From Phallusia fumigata (lineage: Eukaryota > Chordata > Ascidiacea > Phlebobranchia > Ascidiidae): a stretch of DNA of 22,026 nucleotides. Of the stretch, positions 11,101 to 18,958 are shown one piece after another. Both the position numbers and the translations under genes were made by a program. The DNA is taken from positions 1-22,026 of the forward strand of contig QXVZ01011897.1 in NCBI GenBank assembly GCA_008931825.1, given 5' to 3'. The notes beneath the pieces were generated by a model that was given only the letters and a program-made list of their open reading frames with translations, had not been told where the DNA came from and did no database searches. Position 1 is the first letter of the stretch. Every line of letters begins with the position of its first letter.

Positions 11101-13816
11101 GGAGGAGGAATTGTCGCAGGGACGCATCAAGCAGGGATTGCAGATGCTGGATAGAAGAAGGCCGGTTCCTACAACACAACAGGTGAAAAACATCCTATAC
11201 GTTACAAAATATGTTGAAATAAGGGTTAGTGTCATAACAATTATTTGTCCGGATATCTCTGTTTCGAAATCCGTTTAAACCTGATGAGGATGCAGCCCTA
11301 ATCGGCCATACCACCAAACTGACCATACCACCTTGGACATTTTAAAATAATTATTTTTGATCAATCAAAGCCTTCACCTCGATCTTCGGTATACGCACAC
11401 AAAAAACCCAAAACGTGTAAAGTGTATGGGGATAAACCGTCAAAATGTAATGTCAATCGTATTTCTTTTAGGTCATCGAGCAACCACTTGGTGGCAGACC
11501 TGTCCCGGCGCCGACCAATGAGAACGCGACCCTCCAAAACGCACTCATCCGTGTCTTGTCGTCCATGACAACCCGCGACCAACCGCAGCAGCTTGTGCAG
11601 TCTCGTGATCACTTCGCGGAAGGTGAACTGTTGTGGTTCGATTTGATTTGGTTTACTATAGTGATTAAAACAACAACTGCCAGGGACCACCACACACAAG
11701 CTCTCAGGCGGTTACGTTTTAGTTCGTGTCTTGTGTTAGATGAAGTAGCTGTGTTAACTCATCCGACTGTTTAAAAAATCTTCTAGTTTGTAAAAAAGTA
11801 TTTTATTTCTTTCAAGGCGACGCCCCTCCAAGCAGCAGAGAAAACGTGACAACTAACGATATTTTCAAGGTACGTTTCCCTTCCTATAGAATCTGATTTA
11901 CTTGAAATACACAAGTCTGTTAAGCATGAAAAAAATGTCAAGTTTTAGTCGTACCAGCGTATTAAAAACCTGTTCTTCAGCTTCTTTCTGAGGTTCGAGA
12001 CCAAATCGCTTCGAGAGAAGTCTCCACGTCACTTCCGGCTGCGAGAGAAAACAGAAAAAAGAGCGAGAGACGAAAACATCGGCGACGTAAAGCGATGTCG
12101 TCACCAGATGAAAGGTAAAAGTTGGGTTCAAGTTGCCTGAAAAAATGATAGCAGTTTGAAATATTTTGTTTCAGTTCTGATCTTCCTGTGGTCCTGATGC
12201 AGTCTGACGTCACATCGACGCACTCGGATCCGCTGGGTGTCAGCACAACGCTGTACAGCGACGACACCTTGCGGGGAAAATCACCCAAAGGTACTTTACA
12301 GAAAAAAACCTGCACAAATTTTACTCGATTATAGTGTCCACGGTCAAGCAGTATTTTGTTCCGTTTACACAACTACGTCACAGAGGGTCACTATTTCGTC
12401 TTTAGGTCACCCGGTGACGTCATCACCAAAAATGCACGGCCAGGCAAGGTTCGGGGGTGGCCAAAAGGGGGATCGTGCACCTTCACCCGTCAGTATATTA
12501 CTGGCAGCAGGAGACGCAAGTCTCATTCCAACAAAGGAACACGATCAACACCGCTACGGACATGACAAGTAAGTCTGCGGTCTTGGTCCAGAAATTACCA
12601 CTAAACTGCACTAGTTGCTAGTTCTCGTCCTATTTTATGCGGCAACACACTGACAAGCCCACCAAGACTTTTGTGCAAATATGTACCTGTTTTGCAAGTT
12701 GTACAAAGCTAAAAAACTTTTGTAGTTGTCGGAACCCCTTACACGTTTAAGATGGGCAACTTGTGCGCACACAAAAAAAGATGGTAGTATATACTTAACG
12801 TAAGATCTAAAATAAACCCCATAACAAATACCTACTTACGCATGTGGCGGACTAAGAGGGTAGGCCAAATCTCTGTAAAAGTAGGTTTGAGAGCCAAAAC
12901 AGATCTGATTTTAAAAAATAGTGATGAAAAGTGAAAGTTTTTTTGGCACTTTTGGCGCAAATCTTTTTGTTTTATCATCATACAATTTCTTGCACTTGCA
13001 ATGAAAACAACATGTATCTCACAAAATTATTCTGCCTTAAGATGCAATTCATACGAAAAGCGCCCACCTATTTCTTGCTCTAGGCCCTCAAAAGCTTACG
13101 TACTTTGTTAGTAACCAATGAAAGTAACAAAAAAAATATCCAAACTTTTGTCTCATCTACATCTCCCGCGCAGCGGTGACGCGATGGATCGTGACGTGGA
13201 TGAAATCATAAAAAGGGAGCGGGCACGTGACAAGTTCGTGAAAGCTGCGATATCAGACAATGCAGAGGAGTTGTGTCGTCAGCTCCAGGATCGACTGCAG
13301 GGATTAAGTGAGATGGGAGGAAAGTTGGAGAAACAAAACAAAGGTTGAAATCAGTGGATAAAAACCGTTTGAATTAACATCTAGTGTTTCTGTTTCTAGA
13401 GCATTATCTACATTTTTCCCCAACGTTTTTTATCCACGTTCGTATGAATCATCAAACTGACATCTTAGTTTGCACAGCTTTGCAATTTTGGTTTTAATGA
13501 TTCATCCTGTAATGAACCTGGCAATGGTTCTAACTTACTCTGCTTTTTGGGGCAAAACATGAAAGCACTTGTCATTTTAAGGTTTTTTTCATTCGCCCTC
13601 TAATTTTATTTTATTTTGGTTTCTTTTGATTTTACTCCTATTAACTAAGCAGATTTTTTAGAACCTATTAATACGAAAAGTTTTGAATGTAATTGGATTG
13701 ATACATCAAAAAATAGCTGTAACTATATCTCCTCCACTACAGCTGCTGCAAACTTGATGAAAAAACAAGATAAAAAGCTGAAAAAAGTTCGAGCAAGTGA
13801 ACCAAAATGGAGGTGA
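1669..13816 (+). CDS. CCDC158: CCDC158-like coiled-coil protein, 25 coding exons, 1205 aa
   Basis: Exons: 1669-1750, 1894-2192, 2532-2723, 2889-3070, 3367-3526, 3718-3840, 4057-4170, 4855-4982, 5310-5429, 5796-5922, 6793-6951, 7196-7287, 7718-7925, 8480-8683, 9474-9605, 10125-10255, 10540-10674, 11014-11182, 11472-11622, 11817-11869, 11981-12114, 12175-12290, 12406-12568, 13174-13343, 13743-13816. Every intron is GT-AG, every join keeps frame, and the sum is 3618 nt. ATG 1669 is the first in-frame Met after an upstream TAA. Identity rests on recalled similarity to vertebrate CCDC158 (about 1100 aa) at both ends and the middle: QVDYLTQKLDE near the start, a TDKRAVIDSLQSEV block (exon 16), a QVIIDKQEEE block (exon 18) and KKQDKKLKKVRASE at the end. 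The vertebrate protein is a long coiled coil with no enzymatic domain and no established mechanism that I know of, so I assign no function. Introns 1, 3 and 5 show nothing notable. Exact ends of a few exons remain predictions. Confidence 0.92.
4171..4854. other. Intron 7 of the CCDC158-like gene
   Basis: 684-bp intron with GTGAGT donor and a long T-run acceptor ending TCAG. It contains CAGGGGTCACCAAAC at 4319-4333 followed by a GGCCACAT a little further on, a pattern seen at the ends of some hAT-family DNA transposons. No matching opposite end was found within the intron, so it may be a fragment or a coincidence. Confidence 0.5.
5962..5998 (-). mobile_element. Hammerhead-like / Penelope-like element end motif
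   Basis: On the minus strand the order is TGAGGA (5998-5993), an unpaired A, a hairpin with GACG/CGTC and CCT/AGG stems separated by an A-A mismatch and capped by GTAT, then GAAACGTTGG. This resembles the core order CUGANGA - helix II - GAAA of hammerhead ribozymes, which are known from Penelope-like retroelements. The residue before UGA is A instead of C, an extra A precedes helix II, and I see no clear helix III. It therefore looks like a degenerate copy. No reverse transcriptase remnant is visible next to it. Confidence 0.35.
6538..6735. mobile_element. Probable hAT-like MITE in intron 10
   Basis: The left edge reads TAGGGGTTCTCAAC. The right edge (6701-6735) reads, on the reverse strand, CAGCAATTCTTAACCTTTTC followed by a GGACCCCT motif. 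Both resemble the CAGNGGTTCTNAAC terminal inverted repeats of hAT elements. At about 200 bp with no ORF, it would be non-autonomous. I could not find a convincing 8-bp target-site duplication, so the exact borders are uncertain. Confidence 0.4.
8684..9473. other. Intron 14 of the CCDC158-like gene
   Basis: 790-bp intron containing the hAT-like end and, at 9173-9183, GAGTTCAAATC. The latter resembles a pol III B box as found in tRNA-derived SINEs. No convincing A box or tail was identified, so a SINE remnant is only a possibility. Confidence 0.4.
8926..8963 (-). mobile_element. hAT-like terminal repeat in intron 14
   Basis: On the minus strand this begins CAGCGGTTCTAACCTTTT and continues through a GGACCCCTT motif. 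The intron-10 element has the same two landmarks in the same order and spacing (6701-6735), so the two are probably related copies. A possible partner end near 8750-8775 (TTGTTTAAACTTTTTTT) is too degenerate to trust. Confidence 0.4.
9606..10124. repeat. Intron 15: GT-rich low-complexity tract
   Basis: Most of this 519-bp intron is degenerate TG/TTTG/CTGT repeat sequence, with CTGTCTGTCTGT near 9939-9952. It is strongly strand-asymmetric, with G and T high on the plus strand. Open frames across it (9613-10104 and 9812-10201) encode only cysteine, valine and leucine-rich low-complexity strings and are products of the bias. Exon 16 follows after an excellent acceptor, CTGCTGCAG. Confidence 0.75.
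11472..12568 (+). other. CCDC158-like gene, exons 19-23: linker region
   Basis: Residues 920-1125, where the coil gives way to proline-, serine- and charge-rich sequence. Exon 19 contains NALIRVLSSMTTRDQ. Exon 20 is only 53 nt. Exon 21 ends in a very basic stretch, RKKSERRKHRRRKAMSS, which could act as a nuclear-localisation or microtubule/nucleic-acid contact region, but that is inference. Exon 23 has SPKMHGQARFGGG and APSPVSILLAAGD, recalling the serine/proline-rich SP-K-SPV segment of vertebrate CCDC158. Introns 19-22 are 60-194 bp and show nothing notable. Confidence 0.8.
12569..13173. other. Intron 23 of the CCDC158-like gene
   Basis: 605-bp AT-rich intron with GTAAGT donor and CCCGCGCAG acceptor. 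I see no repeat, ORF or RNA motif that I can support. Confidence 0.6.
13174..13816 (+). other. CCDC158-like gene, exons 24-25: conserved C-terminal coil and stop
   Basis: Exon 24 encodes DRDVDEIIKRERARDKF and the coil LCRQLQDRLQGLSEMGGKL, ending in split phase 1. Exon 25 completes KAAANLMKKQDKKLKKV and ends RASEPKWR then TGA (13814-13816). Vertebrate CCDC158 ends in the same way: a CRKLQNRL-type coil followed by an N-Q-E-K-R-I-Q-K-V-type basic helix. This makes the stop and the ortholog call firm. The 399-bp intron between them (13344-13742) is plain AT-rich sequence. Confidence 0.9.
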
Positions 13817-13930
13817 CAACCTTATTTTGTTAACATCAACAATGCAGTAAATGTAATGATTTGTAGTTGCTTGCCCAAACTATTTTATACAGCTGATAAT
13901 ATTTGTCAAGAAAAAAACACAACTTTGCTG

Positions 13931-13936
13931 TTTATT
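13931..13936 (-). terminator. Candidate polyA signal of the C4orf33-like gene
   Basis: TTTATT on the plus strand is AATAAA on the minus strand, about 315 nt past the stop of the C4orf33-like gene. It lies inside the 3' UTR of the convergent coiled-coil gene. If used, the two transcripts overlap in antisense. Confidence 0.35.
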
Positions 13937-14115
13937 TCATGTAGTGTTTCCCTATTGAATATGATCAACTTTTAAAAGTGTATGTTAATTTTGGTTGATT
14001 TGTGTCCGAGATTGTTTTACATTTTTATATGCATAGAGTAGCCAACTGTTTTGTGGTACCTCCAAATGTAAACTCTGTGAAACACGATGTTTTTTACTCA
14101 AAATTATATTCTTTC

Positions 14116-14121
14116 AATAAA
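14116..14121 (+). terminator. PolyA signal of the CCDC158-like gene
   Basis: AATAAA 300 nt after the TGA stop, the first canonical hexamer in the 3' UTR. A second one at 14225-14230 would push the transcript end up against the stop codon of the opposite-strand gene. Confidence 0.5.
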
Positions 14122-14249
14122 ATTTATCATGCAACCAAGAATCAAATCATAGTAAATTATAAGAAAAGTTGATGTAACTGCTCAGACAGTGGGGTATCAA
14201 ATATTGCACATACACAGCAGTCACAATAAATGTTTATGGCAGCTTGTAA

Positions 14250-15960
14250 TTATGCTTCAGTATTCCATATAGATGATGAAGACTTGGTCCAAACACCATT
14301 AGAAATCTCATTTGCAATGTTGATGTCCCCAAAATATTCCAGTTTATGGCTGTAAAACATAAAATCAATCTCAAAAGATAGGTCTGATCCAATAAAAAGT
14401 GTATGTGCAAATGTCACATGATCAAAATTGGTAAGGGACTCACAAAAAAGGATGCTAAATAAAACAAAGTGTCAATAAATGATTAAGCATATTTATTTGA
14501 ATTTACAACAATGAAATTACAAAACATTTTAGCTAACTTTCTTTGGGGATGCACTAGGTTGCATATTGGTGACCTCTGTCTAATGGCTTGGTCGCAGTTA
14601 CATGCAGGAAAATGTATGTATGTTTACTACTTAAATACTCACTGAACATAAGACAAAAAATTTGCATGCACACAAAGTTTAACTCACAAATCAGGCTCAG
14701 GAAACTTGGATTTTGGAACAGGAAAGAGTGCTTCATATTGTCTTTCATCGCCACACCCATGAATGGCATAAGCATTAAATTTGTCCACACCCAGAGGCAG
14801 GTAATCCCATGGAATAAGAGCTGATCCTGACCATGTGCTAGATTTTCTGTTTGTCGATGCACTGTAGTCCAAAGGTAAATTTTTCTTCCAGAAATCTCTC
14901 CATTTTTTAAAAAGCAACCCCAAATGCTGACCATGACTGAAAAAAAACTTTTGTAATTAAAGTTGTTTAGCTAGGGCAGTTACAAAGAGCGTCACATGAA
15001 TAAACTACAATGTACATTCAACATGGCACAAGAGGTAGGTTATGGTCAATTGTGTTGCAGCTAAATTATATTAGAAGGTGTTATGTGTCTGAGTGCCCCT
15101 CAAAGGTGGCATTTGGTGGACCATGAGAATCACAACTGGAAACATTGGTCACAGCTTGAGCTAGAATGCTACAAAACAGCAAGCATTACTGTAAGTGCTG
15201 TAATTGTATAAAGTTTAAAAATGCTAAATCGGGCATTTAAAGTATTATACATACTTTTGTATTGACACCCAAAATACTCACGGGCCATATTCCAATTCAA
15301 GATATTCCCCACTTTTGGAGTTCAGAAAAAACATTTCCACCACTGCAAGCAAAAGTAAGCCGTAATTTTAAAACAATGTAAAATACTATTAGATGCTTAG
15401 GTGCAGTGTTTCTGTTTATTCCTTTATGAGTCCATAATTTTTTGCACTTTATAACATTTAAAGTTGCACAGTATTTTCCTATTTTGGTGATTGTTTTAGT
15501 GCAATTGTGTTGCAATGTTTTCTTTCACCAAGCAAAATAAACTTAACTCAAGTCAGAGTGCAAACCGACAGAAACAAAGGTTAGATTTCATATTGCATAT
15601 GCTACAAACAGAATCCCTATGCATGGATTATGTTGGGTTGCATGTAAAGGTGCTTGCTTTGTAAGTCCTAGGCATCAGGAATTTTTTTTGGTTCAGCATG
15701 CTTGAGACATGTTGATTGTGTGCTATCCATCCTTGTCCAATATCATGTGATTGGATTACCATGTGTAAAACAAGCAACTTACCTTCATATTCCCACAACA
15801 TCCACATAGGTTCTCCTGCTTTACCAGATGGAGCTGGATCATCAAAAAACGGAGCATTTATGTTGAGCCTCAGACCTGCAGAAGTCTCTGTGAGTTTCAT
15901 CTCAACCGGATCGTGGGAAACTTGATCACCATCCCACGAACTTAAAATCTTGAATTCCAT
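14250..15960 (-). CDS. C4orf33: UPF0462 family protein (C4orf33 homologue), 4 exons, 195 aa
   Basis: Exons on the minus strand: 15960-15783, 15342-15282, 14936-14688, 14349-14250. They total 588 nt, phases 1/2/2 match, and all donors are consensus (GTAAGT, GTGAGT, GTGAGT). The ATG at 15960 has an in-frame TAA four codons upstream. The protein is full length for the family (human about 199 aa) and carries its landmarks in order: SWDGDQVSHDPVE near the N-terminus, NINAPFFDDPAPSGKAGEP, LWEYEVVEMFFLN across junction 1, YLELEYGPHGQHL across junction 2, IPWDYLPLGVDKFNAYAIHG, RQYEALFPVP and PDFHKLEYFGD across junction 3. The molecular function of UPF0462 is unknown to me. The LW-Y-VVE-FF / YLELE-PHG pattern recalls carbohydrate-binding beta-sandwich folds, which is inference. 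There is no signal peptide or membrane segment, so it is probably cytosolic. It converges with the CCDC158-like gene. Confidence 0.93.
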
Positions 15961-16230
15961 GTTTAACAATTAAGAGTTAATGCTTGTGACGAAGAAAACG
16001 AACGATGTCTAAATAATAACTGCAAAAGCTACAGCTAAAAACAAATGCAAAAACTACCGGGAATTCCCAAAGAAAATTTCCCCAACTAACAACAAAAACG
16101 TGGCAACGCTTTTGTTTACAGTTTAAAATTGCTAAGTTTAGGTGGGAGACTAAAACTAGAATAAAACTAATAAAGAATAAAACTAAAAGAATATTCAGTT
16201 AAAAACCGCCCAAAAACTTGAGTTTTTTTC
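15961..16230 (-). promoter_or_regulatory. Upstream region of the C4orf33-like gene
   Basis: 270 bp between the start codon and the minisatellite. It contains the perfect palindrome GGGAATTCCC at 16059-16068, which fits the NF-kappaB consensus GGGRNWYYCC, and AAATTTCCCC next to it. No TATA box stands out. A plus-strand ATG at 16045 opens a 14-codon frame of no evident meaning. Confidence 0.35.
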
Positions 16231-16231
16231 N
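16231..16231. other. Single N at the left edge of the minisatellite
   Basis: An undetermined base sits exactly where the tandem array begins (CTTGAGTTTTTTTC-N-ACAGGTGAG). Draft assemblies often mark a joined or collapsed repeat boundary this way, so the true array length and the sequence immediately left of it are uncertain. Confidence 0.9.
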
Positions 16232-17923
16232 ACAGGTGAGTGTTTGATTGACAGGTGAGGGTTTGATTGACAGGTGAGGGTTTGATTGACAGGCATATTT
16301 TTGATTGACAGGTGTGGATTTGATTGACAGTTGAGTGTTTGATTGACAGGTGAGGATTTGATTGACAGGTGTGGATTTGATTGACAGGTGTGTGTTTTTG
16401 ATTGACAGTTGAGTGTTTGATGGACAGGTTAGGGTTTGATTGACAGGTGAGGGTTTGATTGACAGGTGAGGGTTTGATGACAGGTGAGGGTTTGATTGAC
16501 AGGTGTGGATTTGATTGACAGGTGAGTGTTTAATTGACAGGTGAGGGTTTGATCGACAGGTGAGGGTTTGATTGACAGGGGAGGGTTTAATTGACAGGTG
16601 AGGGTTTGATCGACAGGTGAGGGTTTGATTGACAGGGGAGGGTTTAATTGACAGGTGAGGGTTTGATCGACAGGTGAGGGTTTGATTGACAGGGGAGGGT
16701 TTAATTGACAGGTGAGGGTTTGATCGACAGGTGAGGGTTTGATTGACAGGGGAGGGTTTAATTGACAGGTGAGGGTTTGATCGACAGGTGAGGGTTTGAT
16801 TGACAGGGGAGGGTTTAATTGACAGGTGAGGGTTTGATCGACAGGTGAGGGTTTGATTGACAGGGGAGGGTTTAATTGACAGGTGAGGGTTTGATCGACA
16901 GGTGAGGGTTTGATTGACAGGGGAGGGTTTAATTGACAGGTGAGGGTTTGATCGACAGGTGAGGGTTTGATTGACAGGGGAGGGTTTAATTGACAGGTGA
17001 GGGTTTGATCGACAGGTGAGGGTTTGATTGACAGGGGAGGGTTTAATTGACAGGTGAGGGTTTGATCGACAGGTGAGGGTTTGATTGACAGGGGAGGGTT
17101 TAATTGACAGGTGAGGGTTTGATCGACAGGTGAGGGTTTGATTGACAGGGGAGGGTTTAATTGACAGGTGAGGGTTTGATCGACAGGTGAGGGTTTGATT
17201 GACAGGGGAGGGTTTAATTGACAGGTGAGGGTTTGATCGACAGGTGAGGGTTTGATTGACAGGGGAGGGTTTAATTGACAGGTGAGGGTTTGATCGACAG
17301 GTGAGGGTTTGATTGACAGGTGTGGATTTGATTGACAGGTGAATGTTTTTGATTGACAGGTTAGTGTTTGATTGACAGGTGAGGGTTTGATTGACAGGTG
17401 AGGGTTTGATTGACAGGTGAGTGATTAATTGACAGGTGAGTGTTTGATCGACAGGTGAGGGTTTGATTGACAGGTGAGGGTTTGATTGACAGGTGAGGGT
17501 TTGATTGACAGGTGTGGATTTGATTGACAGGTGTGTGTTTGATTGACAGGTGTGGATTTGATTGACAGGTGTGTGTTTTTGATTGACAGTTGAGTGTTTG
17601 ATTGACAGTTGAGTGTTCGATTGACAGGTGAGGGTTTGATTGACAGGTGAGGGTTTGATTGACAGGTGTGTGGATTTGATTGACAGGTGTTTGTTTTTGA
17701 TTGACAGTTGAGTGTTTGATTGGCAGGTGAGGGTTTGATTGGCAGGTGAGGATTTGATTGACAGGTGTGGGTTTGATTGACAGGTGTATGTTTGATTGAC
17801 AGGTGAGGGTTTGATTGACAGGTGAGGGTTTGATTGACAGGCGTGTGTTTGATTGACAGGTGAATGTTTGATTGACAGTTGAGCTTTTGATTGACAGGTG
17901 AGTTTTTGATTGACAGGTGAGTG
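16232..17923. repeat. 19-bp minisatellite (about 89 units) of PBX-MEIS-like sites
   Basis: The unit is GGTGAGGGTTTGATTGACA with variants GTGTGG, GTGAGTG, TTGAGTG and one- to two-base insertions. It runs without interruption for about 1.7 kb. The flanks are irregular; the centre is a higher-order repeat. I count about 53 exact TGATTGACAG, with further TGATCGACAG and TAATTGACAG variants. The unit does not disturb any coding exon. A 203-codon minus-strand frame (17972-17361) reads through the right part only because the unit lacks stops in that frame and 19 is coprime to 3. It encodes a period-19 peptide (CQSN-HLSIK-PVNQ) and should not be called a gene. Confidence 0.97.
16541..17300. repeat. 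57-bp higher-order repeat inside the minisatellite
   Basis: Three 19-bp variants alternate strictly: one with GATCGACAGGTGAGG, one with GATTGACAGGGGAGG and one with TTTAATTGACAGGTGAGG. The marker GATCGAC occurs at 16551 and then every 57 bp to 17292, 14 times without a single length change. The near-identity of these copies against the ragged flanks indicates recent amplification or homogenisation. Confidence 0.95.
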
Positions 17924-18172
17924 TCATTTTTTTGGTAAGTTTGTGGGTATATCTTTCAGCTCCTAAAGCCATCCTTTTTTTTTATGTCACAAACATTTTT
18001 TAGTGAATGTGTTGTTTCACTCATAATGTGACTTTATCTGTAGATTGTGGATTTTTTTGTGTTGTTATAATTAAGCTTGATTTCAACTCATAATATGGCA
18101 AACATAAAGTGTGTTTGTTAGTTTGTTGATAGATGGCTATCTGAAGTTTGCACTGACAACGTTTTACCCCAG

Positions 18173-18909
18173 TTCACCCATCGGTTTACCCACGGCTCCT
18201 TTAAAAGTAAAATTTTTAAAACAGCAATATTTAACAAAGTAAGCCACCTAGAAGTTTCCCCTTTTGATGATTGATGCAATGTGAAGTATTTTGAAATATT
18301 TTATGACTTTAACTTGGATTCACCAGTTTTTTACCTTTTTAACCCCAAATCTTCAGTTTTTTGTTTACATGCCTTTACTTCAGATATACAAATCAAAATG
18401 CATTAAAACTTGACACGTAGATATGTAGGGTGCTTCTCATTACTTGTTTAATATTTCTGTCTAATTAGTCAAGTTTTTATTTTTACAGCTGCAAATACGT
18501 GTTTAAATGTTGACTGTTTTGCGCTAAATACAAAACGACCTGACGCGAGGTATGATTGACAAATTTTCGACACAATCGGTGCAACGCCATGCGGTTGGTA
18601 GCAGGCTGCTACGTCACACATAAACGGGCTTTTATTCGGGCGGCTAGGCGGGCGTTTTCTTGAATAAAATTAGGGGGTGATGATGTAGAAGGCAGTAATA
18701 CACAACAATGTATTTAATCGTTTTACTTTTGGTCCTGCCACTTCGCTGCATTTATCGCATACAAACACCTCCCAACATATACAAAAGAGGTTTCCATGTT
18801 TTATGACAGACTAATCCCAGCCGTTGACACCACATCACTGCTTAACGCGCTTACTGTTTTTGTTTATGGCAGAACATATTTCGATGGTTGGTTTGTTCAA
18901 AGAAGCTGA
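18173..18909 (+). CDS. Tentative 3' exons of an unrecognised gene
   Basis: Three short exons can be chained in frame: 18173-18206 (acceptor TTTTACCCCAG, donor GTAAAA), 18489-18549 (acceptor TTTTTACAG, donor GTATGA) and 18873-18909 (acceptor TTTATGGCAG, stop TGA). The phases are 1 and 2. The peptide includes ANTCLNVDCFALNTKRPDA and ends RTYFDGWFVQRS. Only one frame of the middle exon is open. An AATAAA follows the stop by 49 nt. I do not recognise the product and find no upstream exons, so the gene would have to start left of the minisatellite or be a remnant. Exon 18873 is also open for 28 codons in another frame (ending at 18959), which weakens the case. Confidence 0.25.
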
Positions 18910-18958
18910 CTTACGATGAAGTACGAAGATTCATCTCCTTATTGCGAAAAGACTTCTG

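Larger units (their letters stand above)
2532..11182 (+). other. CCDC158-like gene, exons 3-18: main coiled-coil rod
   Basis: Residues 128-919, almost continuously rich in E, K, Q, R and L with hydrophobic residues at heptad-like spacing. Examples are LQTKLNRVEEELRSERE (exon 9), LEERNLEISRLREVAAQL (exon 10), ISKQLKEKDAMMEDYESRI (exon 14) and LEKAAERNAEAQVIIDKQE (exon 18). Helix breakers are rare. Exons are short (92-208 nt) and in all three phases, as usual for rod proteins that lengthen by exon duplication, although I see no two exons similar enough to call recent duplicates. Exon 3 could start two ways. AG at 2530-2531 followed by ATTCAAGTG keeps frame, whereas the next AG downstream does not. 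Exon 18 must start at 11014 (TAG/TTACAAG), because the later CAAG/CTGG site breaks frame. Confidence 0.9.

Noticed and set aside
11977-12372. 131-codon minus-strand frame
   Set aside because: It is a shadow of exons 21-22 of the plus-strand gene, whose splice phases and homology are clear.
16232-17923. CRISPR-like or telomere-like array
   Set aside because: Units are contiguous with no unique spacers, and the G-rich run is GAGGGTTTGATT and not a telomeric repeat. It is a minisatellite in eukaryotic DNA.
17361-17972. 203-codon minus-strand frame with a 19-residue repeating peptide
   Set aside because: It lies wholly in the 19-bp minisatellite. A repeat of 19 bp (57 bp = 19 codons) stays open if one frame lacks stops, and there is no sign of a conserved start, splice site or non-repeat protein end.
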